Below are positions 1 to 8,956 of a DNA stretch of 64,000 bases, piece after piece. The first letter of the stretch is position 1. Each line of letters opens with the position of its first letter. The stretch is taken from contig NZ_ALJC01000075.1 in NCBI RefSeq assembly GCF_000282975.1, positions 280,371 to 344,370 of the forward strand, written 5' to 3'. The notes beneath the pieces were generated by a model. The model saw only the letters and a list, made by a program, of their open reading frames with translations. It was not told the DNA's origin and searched no databases. A program made the translations under genes and the position numbers. The stretch is from Pseudomonas psychrophila HA-4. Its GTDB lineage: Bacteria; Pseudomonadota; Gammaproteobacteria; Pseudomonadales; Pseudomonadaceae.

Positions 1-1
1 G

Positions 2-1090
2 CGCAATGATGAGGTTCAGGCCACGCTGAGTGGGCAATTCGACACCGGCGGCATTGGCCATGAACTGACCGTTGGCACCAGTGCATTCAGGCGCGTAGTA
101 GACCAGCGCGAACTGATCAACGAGATGATCGGCAGCGGCAATATCAACCGTGACCCTGAAGACTTTGCGCGTTACGACGGCCCGGTCAATGACAGCTATC
201 GCCGTCTCGATAGCCGTCAATACGGGGTGTTTTTCAATGACCGGATCACCTTTAACGAGCACTGGCAGACCCTTCTGGGCGGGCGCGAAGTGCGCTTGGA
301 TGAACGCACGTTCAATAACCAGGGTGACACCACCCGCCATACCCAACGCTATGAGTTTCTGCCCCAGGCCGCACTCATCTATAAACCGGTACAGAATGTT
401 TCGTTGTACACCCGCTACAGCAAAGGCTTGTCGCTGGGGGGCGAAGCGCCATGGTTCGCCAGCAATCACTTTGAAATCCTCGCACCCACTGTGTCGCGCC
501 AGATTGAGGCCGGCATCAAGTACGATTGGCGACGCCTGAGCCTCAGCGCCACGCTGTTCCAGATTCGTCAGGGGTATCAGTACTCACGCCCGCAAGCCGA
601 TGGATCATTTATCTATGAGCAGCAAGGCGAGCAGAAAAATACGGGGCTGGAGCTGGCAGCCAGTGGCTGGGCCAGCGAGCGCTTGCAGATCTCGGCCAGT
701 GTGGCGGCGATTCGTGCCCGGGTCACCGGCAGCGGAACTGCGGACTACGAAGGGCATCAGACCCTCAATGTCCCAACCTTGCGCGCAAGTCTCTACGGTG
801 ACTATGCCCTCCCCTGGATCAACGGCCTGTCACTACTGGGTGGTGTGCAATACAGTGGCAAAAAATACGCCAGCCAATTAGGTGACGTTCAAGCAGACGC
901 CTACGCAATCTTCAACATAGGCAGTCGCTACAGCACCCGTGTCGAGGGTTACGACACTGAGTTCAGGCTGACCGTAGACAACCTGTTTGATAAACGCTAC
1001 TGGCGCGATGTGGGCGAGTACATGGGGGATAACTATCTGTTCCAAGGTGCGCCAATGACAGCCCGTCTAAGTGCGTCGATCAACTTTTGA
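2..1090 (+). CDS. TonB-dependent siderophore receptor, C-terminal part (5' truncated)
   Basis: The reading frame is open from the window edge to the TGA at 1088-1090, so only about the last 362 residues are present; the plug domain and TonB box lie outside. What remains is typical outer-membrane beta-barrel sequence of alternating polar and hydrophobic strands. The end carries the family signature: a VDNLFDKRYW-type motif near position 980, a GAPMTARLSASINF ending, and a terminal Phe as barrel proteins require for assembly. The family imports ferric siderophores across the outer membrane using TonB energy. Which siderophore cannot be told. There is no clear link to the toxin genes downstream, which start about 135 bases later with their own ribosome binding site. 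Confidence 0.85.
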   Translation, partial: RNDEVQATLSGQFDTGGIGHELTVGTSAFRRVVDQRELINEMIGSGNINRDPEDFARYDGPVNDSYRRLDSRQYGVFFNDRITFNEHWQTLLGGREVRLDERTFNNQGDTTRHTQRYEFLPQAALIYKPVQNVSLYTRYSKGLSLGGEAPWFASNHFEILAPTVSRQIEAGIKYDWRRLSLSATLFQIRQGYQYSRPQADGSFIYEQQGEQKNTGLELAASGWASERLQISASVAAIRARVTGSGTADYEGHQTLNVPTLRASLYGDYALPWINGLSLLGGVQYSGKKYASQLGDVQADAYAIFNIGSRYSTRVEGYDTEFRLTVDNLFDKRYWRDVGEYMGDNYLFQGAPMTARLSASINF

Positions 1091-1224
1091 CCGCGCACCC
1101 TCCCCTCAACATTTAGCGACATCTCCTAGCACTCAATGGGCTTGGTCTGGCCGATAACGGATCAAGTCCTTGTTAGCTTCTGAAAGCCCGGTGGATGACC
1201 ACCTGGCGCTCAGGAGTTATCTAC

Positions 1225-4128
1225 ATGCCTCAACCTTTGCTGCACACGCTAGCCGAACCCGGACAGTTACCCGTCCCGGGAAAAGTCGACTTTAAAACGG
1301 CCATGGGGTTGCTCAATATTGCGTCAGTGTTTGACGTCATCCGACTATCCAAAACCCAATTCGTTGAGCAACTGGCGGTGCACTGCGATGACGATGGCGC
1401 CCAGGCCTACGACCTAGCCGCAGGTTATGCCGCCCAGCTTGATTTTTTGCATCGAGAGCAAAACCTTTCACATTCCGACAATCAGCGAGTCAAACGCACC
1501 CCGGCGACCGAGGTGTATCAAGGGCCTACCTACGCCGCTCTCTTCCAAGAAAACTGGCACACCTACTGCTCTGCCGCATCGCCGGCCGCACTCGATTCAC
1601 CAGCGGCCTACCTGCGGGCCTTGTACTTGTTTGCGCAACAAGTGGAGAGCAGCGGAAATAACAAATCCAATCGCATCACGTTAGATATTCGACGGCCCTT
1701 GCTCAAGAACTTGATCATCGACAATCAAAGTCTGACCCAAGAAGTACCACTGCTGAGCATCGTTAATGAAACCTTGAACGAGCACCTGAACGTCTATATC
1801 AACGAACACACCGGCATTTACAAAAACAAGACGGTGAACGAGGCGCTGGCGGTCACTCTTTTTCCCTTCGAACTGCCTTTTGATTTGGCACATCAGCAAT
1901 GCCTGCTGGGTTTGACAGGCAATAAACCCGCCGTGGGTGAGCTGAACTACCGCTTAAGCCTAAAACTGCCACTCGCAAACCTTTCAAACAACATTTACGG
2001 CGTAATTCAGCACCCGGCGTACGAGGCTCAACGGCTGTTATCGGGGTTAAGTCCCCAGCAACAAACTCTGTTGAATTCGCCACTCTGGACCCCCGGTAAA
2101 GCGCTTTTCGAAACCCACTATGCCAGTAAAGAAGAAACCCTGAAAAAGCTCGCATACTTTATGTTGCAAACAGGGCTGACGACCGATCAAGTGGATGAGC
2201 TGCTGGCCCGCAACAAATACCAGCCCAAAATGAGCAGGCATATCAACCTTAATGCCTTTGAACACCCAGAAAACGAACAGGCCGGCGCGCGTTACGTTAA
2301 TGGTCCGCAAGCAGATAACCCTAAGCGTCTGAACCTTGAAACCGACGCCACTGGCAATGTTGTGCTGCTCAACACCTCGCCTGCGCGCTTTGACCGGCTA
2401 CAGCGAATGATCCGCCTGCAACGTTGGCTAGGGATTTCGTTTACGCAACTGGACACACTGCTGTGGAGCGCAATGCAGTGTGAGCAAAACACCAACGATG
2501 AGCTTTTGATCAATGACAACACCCTGCGAATGTTGGGTGTATACCGTTATCTGAACCTGCGTTACGGCCTCAAGGCTGAAGAGTTTTCTGCCTTGCTGTA
2601 CCGACTGCCAGTACACGCCTGTGGCAACAGCGACTCTTTGTTTGATCGTGTGTTCAACCGCAGGCAGTTACTTAACCACCCCTTGCAACTGGATGGCAGC
2701 CCTTTGGACCCGGATGCCGGCGACCCGTCAACACACACCACGGTGTATCAGATCTGTGCGGCACTTGGCCTTAGCCCGACCACTGATTCACTCGGTTTGG
2801 TGGTGGCTCAGACGCGCAAACACATGGGAGCGCTGGGCAGAAATCTGAAAACTTTTTCATCCTTGTACCGACAGGCCCGGATTGCCAGACTATTTGGCCT
2901 CTCGGTGATGGAGAGCGTGCATCTCATCGAGTTACTCGGCGATGGTGCCTACACGAAAAACTTGGTGAAACCCTCCCTGCGAAGCTCGGGTCAGAATACT
3001 CCGGCGGACTTCCTCGATGTACTGATGCAGATGGACTGGGCGGTAAGTTGGATTAACGCTAGCGGCAGCAGCGTGCAGCAGATCCACCATCAGTTACTGT
3101 TCGACAGCGCTCCGCAAAAAGCCATTATCAGTGAGCAATTGGCTCAAATTAACGCGCTATTCGACGACCTGCAAACTCGACTCATACCTCAAGAACAAAT
3201 TGACGCACTTGAACTTCCACAAGCAGAAACAGATGCGCCTCCTTTGCAGTATTCATGGAGCGTATTAATGCTTAAGGGGATGTTGAAAGTCCATTCACAG
3301 TTCCCACTGACTGCAAATGAGGAAACACTGAAGCGAGGTCTGGCGGCCGCGGTCAAGACCTATGTAACGATGAGTTCCAACCCAGATACCAATCACCAGC
3401 TTAAGACAGAAGTCACCAACAAACTTGAGCCACTCTTATTAGCGGCCTATGGACTTTTGCAACCATTTAGAGATAAGGCCGAACACCTTTTCAACGACAC
3501 GTCCCACGTTTCTGAAGCGCCGCTTTTATTGAGGCATACCATCAAGCATATCGCACACAAGTTTGGAAATGCATTAGGACGCCCCAGTCCCTCCCCCCTA
3601 TTCAAGCACTTACTGTTATTGCTGGCCGATGCTGAAAACACGTTGCAGTTGCCTCTGTCTCGTCAGGCGCTGCATAAGTTATTGCTCAATCCACACTGGC
3701 TGGATGATGACCACGCTCCCGGCTCAATGCTCAAGTTATCGTTCAGTACCTTGTATTTATTTACGCAGTTTCACAAATGCATCAACGTCTATGGGCTAAC
3801 CCAGGACATGCTGCTGGACTTCTTTGAAACATCAAACCCTGCCGCCATCGTTAGCGAGTCTAGTGACCTATCGTCGACCACCAACTCGTTACTGGCCGCC
3901 ATGTTCAACTGGGATTCTCAAGAAATCACGGTGCTGGTCAATCGCCTTCAAACCAAACGCGTACGCTCAATGGTGGAACTGGATTGGCTCATGCGTTGCC
4001 ATGAGGCAGCCATCACCACGGGTCTATCGGCAAACGTGCTACTGACTGCCACTGACTTACAAGCCGACGTTTCAAATGATAATTGGGGGCTGGTGGGCAA
4101 AGCCATCATTGCGACACACGAACAATAA
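1225..4128 (+). CDS. Tc toxin A component, N-terminal subunit (TcaA/VRP1-like)
   Basis: A 967-residue protein. The ATG at 1225 is preferred over an in-frame ATG at 1195 because CAGGAG sits seven to eight bases before it. Residues from about 100 to 190 match the Salmonella virulence plasmid 28 kDa A protein (VRP1) region of TcA toxins: SPAAYLRALYLFAQQ, then ITLDIRRPLLKNLIIDNQS and a VNETLNEHL segment. The rest is alpha-helical, as expected for the TcA shell. No signal peptide is seen. In known Tc systems the A component is the pentameric cell-binding, channel-forming part, and some loci (TcaA/TcaB, YitA/YitB, YenA1/YenA2) encode it as two proteins. The next gene carries the missing C-terminal half, 34 bases downstream on the same strand, so the two are probably co-transcribed. 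Confidence 0.88.
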   Translation: MPQPLLHTLAEPGQLPVPGKVDFKTAMGLLNIASVFDVIRLSKTQFVEQLAVHCDDDGAQAYDLAAGYAAQLDFLHREQNLSHSDNQRVKRTPATEVYQGPTYAALFQENWHTYCSAASPAALDSPAAYLRALYLFAQQVESSGNNKSNRITLDIRRPLLKNLIIDNQSLTQEVPLLSIVNETLNEHLNVYINEHTGIYKNKTVNEALAVTLFPFELPFDLAHQQCLLGLTGNKPAVGELNYRLSLKLPLANLSNNIYGVIQHPAYEAQRLLSGLSPQQQTLLNSPLWTPGKALFETHYASKEETLKKLAYFMLQTGLTTDQVDELLARNKYQPKMSRHINLNAFEHPENEQAGARYVNGPQADNPKRLNLETDATGNVVLLNTSPARFDRLQRMIRLQRWLGISFTQLDTLLWSAMQCEQNTNDELLINDNTLRMLGVYRYLNLRYGLKAEEFSALLYRLPVHACGNSDSLFDRVFNRRQLLNHPLQLDGSPLDPDAGDPSTHTTVYQICAALGLSPTTDSLGLVVAQTRKHMGALGRNLKTFSSLYRQARIARLFGLSVMESVHLIELLGDGAYTKNLVKPSLRSSGQNTPADFLDVLMQMDWAVSWINASGSSVQQIHHQLLFDSAPQKAIISEQLAQINALFDDLQTRLIPQEQIDALELPQAETDAPPLQYSWSVLMLKGMLKVHSQFPLTANEETLKRGLAAAVKTYVTMSSNPDTNHQLKTEVTNKLEPLLLAAYGLLQPFRDKAEHLFNDTSHVSEAPLLLRHTIKHIAHKFGNALGRPSPSPLFKHLLLLLADAENTLQLPLSRQALHKLLLNPHWLDDDHAPGSMLKLSFSTLYLFTQFHKCINVYGLTQDMLLDFFETSNPAAIVSESSDLSSTTNSLLAAMFNWDSQEITVLVNRLQTKRVRSMVELDWLMRCHEAAITTGLSANVLLTATDLQADVSNDNWGLVGKAIIATHEQ

Positions 4129-4162
4129 TGTTTTTTATCTCCGAACGGATCAAGGAATGACC

Positions 4163-7100
4163 ATGCCCCCAACACTCGACCAACAACTCAATGAAAAATT
4201 GCGCGATGCTCAACTCGCACTTTACATAACCCACGCGGCCCCTTCAGACAAGGTCCTGGCGAACCTGAAACACTTCAAAGGTATCAAAACTGCCGATGAG
4301 CTTTATAACTATTGGTTGTTGGACGTACTGGTCAGTGAAGCGGTGCCTACCAGCCGAGTGGCATGCGCAATAGCCAGCTTGCAACAATATATCAACGCAA
4401 TCATGTTGGGCCTTGAACCCGGATATGACATTGAGGGCATATCTGCAACGCAACTTAACCAATGGCACAACACACTGCACAATTACTCGGTGTGGCACGC
4501 CAGCCAGCAAGTCCGCTACTTTCCATCAACCTATCTAAGCCCTGAATTACGCAGCCACAAGACAGAAAACTTCCAGCAACTTGAAAACGATATTAATCAA
4601 TGTCGCATTCAACCCAGCACCATTTTGTCGGCCGTTCAGAGCTACCTGAGCCGCTTTGAAGACATTGCCAATCTGACAACACTGAGTGGCTACATCGATG
4701 GCGACATCAATGGCATGGCCGACAGCATGTATTATTTCGTGGGTAAATCTAGAGCTGAAAACACTTACTACTGGCGCTCACTCGATATGTCTAAGCGCGC
4801 GCTGTATCCGGCAACACATCACCTGAGTAACTTTAAGCAAGACACTCCAGAAGCTTCTGCTTGGTCGGATTGGAAAGCCATTCCTTTACCGGCTTCGGCC
4901 AACATACCAGACCGTAGTATTCGGCCAGTCTATTTCAATAACCGTGTATTTATTATTTGGGCTCAAATTATTAGCCCTACATCAGCCGCGAGCCAAAACA
5001 CCGCCTTTTCCTGGAGTGAACGCGACGAAGATGAAAAACAGTATAAAAAACGTTTAGAACCTTATCTAAAATCAAACTTTACAAAAGTAAGTCTAAGTTT
5101 TATTTTTCAGAAACATGACGGTAGCTGGAGCATGCCCCAAGTCTGCATCGATGAATACTGTGTGCTCCGAATAAACACCAACGAAATATATTCTGCCATT
5201 ACCACTATTGCCACCTTGGATTCAACAACACAGCCCGGCTCACTTTTTCTGGGGTTAAATATCCAAGCAATACGAAATAAAGCCGAATACAAAAAAAACA
5301 CATTCTCCAGCGATTTTTACCAAGCTGCACGGCTCGATTTACAGTTTGGTATCGAACGTTTACATTCCTCTGGGACAGTCGAGGACTATTTAACATGGCC
5401 TTCTCAGAAAGAAACAGCCGAGCGAAATTGGTCCATATTCGTCAAGCACAACCATTCAAACTTTAACTTTCACACACCCCATAGTCAGATTGCAAACGTT
5501 CATGAGCTGATCAATAATCAGCCACATTTCAATCAAAATCACTGGAACTATGGCAACTATCAAAATCGCATACAAAACTTTGTCAAAAATCATGACATAC
5601 AATTCAACACCACTACCTCCACCCTTGAAATATCGTCGACCTTGGCCGCAGATTTTGATAAGTACAAGAGTTTAACATTCGAGGCCAGCGATAATGGCGT
5701 AGAAATGAAGATGAAACTCGCGATCAACGTTTCAGCATCTACTGCGCCATTCTATGACTTACACCCGGAATCTTTAATAACTTTAAAATACTTAAAATCC
5801 CCGTCTACAAGTATCACCAGCGTGTCTGTCACGAATCACATCACAACGGCGTCATTTTCACAATTCTCAGTGGACTTCAATGTATTGAGCAGCGAATCTA
5901 TTGAGGATAATCGCTATGAAGCCACGCAACAGTTAGCAGGCAGTGAGATCGGTATCGACATATTCAATGAGTTCTTCTACACCCCTAGTCCGTCGTACAC
6001 GATCACTGTCAACTTGAGCAATAACGAAACACTGATATTTGATAAAGCCGTCAACACTCCGCTGGAGCGTTCTTATAAACAAATTATCCTTTTTCCGCTC
6101 CAACCCGAAAATCCTACGCCGTCGCGTATCCTGCGCAGTAACACCCTACTTATTGGTGAAACAGATTTCTCCCGTCGATACATTAGGGGCAGCGCATCTA
6201 ATCTTAAAGCGGCTCAGACAATAAACGTTCAATTACAAATAAATCCCAAGACACTGCGCCCGATCGTCGAGCAAACGTCAACCTCAGACGAACACTCCAC
6301 ATTTTCTACAATCACCATTTTGCACGGTGTGATAATCCATGACACAGAGGTTCAGGGCGACATATCTCACCTTATGGGTTACGCCCTCAAGTCCGCACAG
6401 ATCACGCTGAACAAAAATGCCCTCCCTCTCATTCCTATGGCCCCACGCCTGCAGCGAGTGACATCGAAGAAATATGGTGCCGTTGAATTTATTGATTTCA
6501 GCGAATCAGCGATTAAATACAGTGACGCCACCGCATTAAACAGGCGGCGCGCACCGATCAGAATGAATACCAGTTTTGCCGAAAAACTCACTCAAGCAGC
6601 CAGCGTCAGTCTTGATACTTTGTTCACCCTTACCCCGGCCGCATGGCTCGAACCGTCGCTAACAGAGGGCGGTCCAGATCAACCTTTAGATTTTCATGGG
6701 GCTCATGGCAGGTACTATTGGGAACTCTTCCTATACCTGCCCTGGCTTGTTGCTCATCGCCTTAATTTGGAGCAACGTTATGCCGAGGCCCAAGCTTGGA
6801 TGCACTACCTATTTGATCCGGCGTATAACGCATCCATTAGCAATGTTCCCCATCGCCACTGGCGACTTAGTGTGCTAACAGCACCCCTGTCCGACCTTAG
6901 CTACGCCCAGAACAACCCTCACGATCCAAATCAAATCGCACTGAGCGCTCCGGTTCACTTTCGTCAGGCATTGTTCCAGTTGTACCTGGACATTCTGATC
7001 AACCGCGGCGACGCCGCATACCGCCAAACAACCGCAGATAGCCTCGCGGAAGCAAAACTCTGGTATGTACGCGTCAAAAGTCTACTCGGGCCACGCCCAA

Positions 7101-8956
7101 CGATCACCTCGATTGACCCATGGACAAGTATCACCCTTGGCAAACTCAGCTCGGAACCGTCCAGCGAACTGCGTAACCAGGAACGTCAGGCAAGCAACCA
7201 AGACTCAACGCAACTAAGCGTCACCCGGTTGCCCTCTGTTGAGAATTTGTCCGGACTCTTGGCCGACACCTCGTATTTACGTCGGCCGTTAAACCCGAGT
7301 CTGATGGCTCGATGGGACAAAATCGAAAGCCGATTGCACAACCTGCGCCATCATCTGGACTTAAGCGGAAAACCTCTCCAGACGTCGCTGTTTGCATCGC
7401 CCCTATCCCCCCAAGCCTTTATTGCCCGAGCGTTACAAGCAGGCAATGTAGGCAACACGCCACCTGCGGCTTTATTACAAGCCCAAGCCAGCCATTACCG
7501 TTTTCATGTGATCCAGGCGCACGCTTTGGCGGCGACCGAAAACCTGATTCAATTTGGGACTACCTTGCTGTCACTGGTCGAACGCAAGGATCAGTCAGAA
7601 CATATGGCACTTCAACACGCTCAAGCGTGGGACCTGAGCAAAATTTCGGTATTACAGCAATCTCAAGCGTTGCTCATCGATGAGAAAAACCAGGCGGCAT
7701 TGCGCGCCGGTCGCAAGTCCGTCGAGGCACGGGTTAAGTACTTCTCAAAACAGCTTTTGGAAGGCATTAACTTAGGAGAAGCTCAGGCCAGCCGGCAATT
7801 TCAGGAAAGTGCCCATCTGGAGTTGGGTGCCTATGGCGCTCAAGCCGTTGCAGGGGGGTTAATGATGCTACCCAATATTTTCGGCACCTCAAACGGTGGC
7901 ATGCGTCTAGAAGGTTCTATGTTTGCTGTACAAGCAATCATCCAAGGCGTAGCCCATGAAAAACGCGCCAGCGCTACCCACCTTGATCGCACCGAGCAGT
8001 TCAACCGCCGAAACCAAGAGTGGGAGTATTCTCTGGACCAAGCCAGACTTGAGCTCGGCCATATTGATGCGCAGCTTGAAACCTATGCTGAACAAGTGAC
8101 CAATACCCGCCTGCAACTGCGCCACACCGAAACAGCACTGGCCCAAGCCATGTCGACCTACGAAATACTCAGTAAACGTTTCTGTAACGCACAGCTCTAT
8201 CAATGGCTTAACAGCCAGCTGTCTGCGTTTTACTTCCTGGCCTATGACGTTACTCACTCATTGTGCCTTGCCGCTCAAGCATGCTGGCAATACGAACGTG
8301 CAGACTGGAAGCAGTCTTTTATTCAAAGCAACCACTGGAACAATCAATACCGCGGACTTTCTGCGGGTGAAGCACTCAAATTGAACTTACTGCAAATGGA
8401 TGCTGCTTACTTACAACACAATGTGCGCGCACTGGAGATCCGCAAAACCGTTTCACTGCGACAACTGCCCGCTAAAGACAGCAGTGCCACGTTGAACAAA
8501 GCGTGGGATGTCCTCAAAGAAGACCTGTTAAGTACCGGTACTGTGAATTTTGAATTTACCCAAGCATTGTTTGATGCGGACTACCCAGGGCATCACCTGC
8601 GAAGAATCAAGAGCATCAGTGTGTCACTGCCGGCTACGCTGGGGCCCTATGAGGACATCAGGGCGACGTTGACTCAAACCTACAACAAGATCCAGCACAG
8701 CGAAAAGGCGGATGAAAGCACTGAAAACCTGCACGTGCGCGAGCAAATTGCACTGTCGTCTGGGGTAAATGACAGCGGCTTGTTTACTCTCAGTTTCGAT
8801 AACGACTTACGTTATTTACCTTTCGAATACACCGGCGCGGTATCTCGTTGGCAACTGTATTTTCCTAATCATCACACACAGCTCTCAATGCTTAAGTCAC
8901 TGACTGACATCATTGTGCACGTGCGCTATACGTCCAGCGCCGGAGCCAGAGTATGA
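4163..8956 (+). CDS. Tc toxin A component, C-terminal pore-forming subunit (TcaB-like)
   Basis: A 1597-residue protein. The ATG at 4163 has AAGGA seven bases upstream; the in-frame ATG at 4157 is too close to that site. The N-terminus continues the TcA central region (LLLDVLVSEAVPTSR-like and AIASLQQYINAI). Residues about 250-850 are AT-richer than the flanks and probably hold the variable receptor-binding and neuraminidase-like part. Around residues 900-960 comes the conserved FHGAHGRYYWELFLYLPWL block. Residues about 1150-1450 form the coiled-coil/channel region, including NAQLYQWLNSQLSAFYFLAYD. The end (LFDADYPGHHLRRIKSISV) is the TcB-binding domain. Stop and next start overlap as ATGA, indicating translational coupling to the TcB gene. 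Inferred role: the injection channel for the TcB-TcC cocoon. Confidence 0.9.
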   Translation: MPPTLDQQLNEKLRDAQLALYITHAAPSDKVLANLKHFKGIKTADELYNYWLLDVLVSEAVPTSRVACAIASLQQYINAIMLGLEPGYDIEGISATQLNQWHNTLHNYSVWHASQQVRYFPSTYLSPELRSHKTENFQQLENDINQCRIQPSTILSAVQSYLSRFEDIANLTTLSGYIDGDINGMADSMYYFVGKSRAENTYYWRSLDMSKRALYPATHHLSNFKQDTPEASAWSDWKAIPLPASANIPDRSIRPVYFNNRVFIIWAQIISPTSAASQNTAFSWSERDEDEKQYKKRLEPYLKSNFTKVSLSFIFQKHDGSWSMPQVCIDEYCVLRINTNEIYSAITTIATLDSTTQPGSLFLGLNIQAIRNKAEYKKNTFSSDFYQAARLDLQFGIERLHSSGTVEDYLTWPSQKETAERNWSIFVKHNHSNFNFHTPHSQIANVHELINNQPHFNQNHWNYGNYQNRIQNFVKNHDIQFNTTTSTLEISSTLAADFDKYKSLTFEASDNGVEMKMKLAINVSASTAPFYDLHPESLITLKYLKSPSTSITSVSVTNHITTASFSQFSVDFNVLSSESIEDNRYEATQQLAGSEIGIDIFNEFFYTPSPSYTITVNLSNNETLIFDKAVNTPLERSYKQIILFPLQPENPTPSRILRSNTLLIGETDFSRRYIRGSASNLKAAQTINVQLQINPKTLRPIVEQTSTSDEHSTFSTITILHGVIIHDTEVQGDISHLMGYALKSAQITLNKNALPLIPMAPRLQRVTSKKYGAVEFIDFSESAIKYSDATALNRRRAPIRMNTSFAEKLTQAASVSLDTLFTLTPAAWLEPSLTEGGPDQPLDFHGAHGRYYWELFLYLPWLVAHRLNLEQRYAEAQAWMHYLFDPAYNASISNVPHRHWRLSVLTAPLSDLSYAQNNPHDPNQIALSAPVHFRQALFQLYLDILINRGDAAYRQTTADSLAEAKLWYVRVKSLLGPRPTITSIDPWTSITLGKLSSEPSSELRNQERQASNQDSTQLSVTRLPSVENLSGLLADTSYLRRPLNPSLMARWDKIESRLHNLRHHLDLSGKPLQTSLFASPLSPQAFIARALQAGNVGNTPPAALLQAQASHYRFHVIQAHALAATENLIQFGTTLLSLVERKDQSEHMALQHAQAWDLSKISVLQQSQALLIDEKNQAALRAGRKSVEARVKYFSKQLLEGINLGEAQASRQFQESAHLELGAYGAQAVAGGLMMLPNIFGTSNGGMRLEGSMFAVQAIIQGVAHEKRASATHLDRTEQFNRRNQEWEYSLDQARLELGHIDAQLETYAEQVTNTRLQLRHTETALAQAMSTYEILSKRFCNAQLYQWLNSQLSAFYFLAYDVTHSLCLAAQACWQYERADWKQSFIQSNHWNNQYRGLSAGEALKLNLLQMDAAYLQHNVRALEIRKTVSLRQLPAKDSSATLNKAWDVLKEDLLSTGTVNFEFTQALFDADYPGHHLRRIKSISVSLPATLGPYEDIRATLTQTYNKIQHSEKADESTENLHVREQIALSSGVNDSGLFTLSFDNDLRYLPFEYTGAVSRWQLYFPNHHTQLSMLKSLTDIIVHVRYTSSAGARV

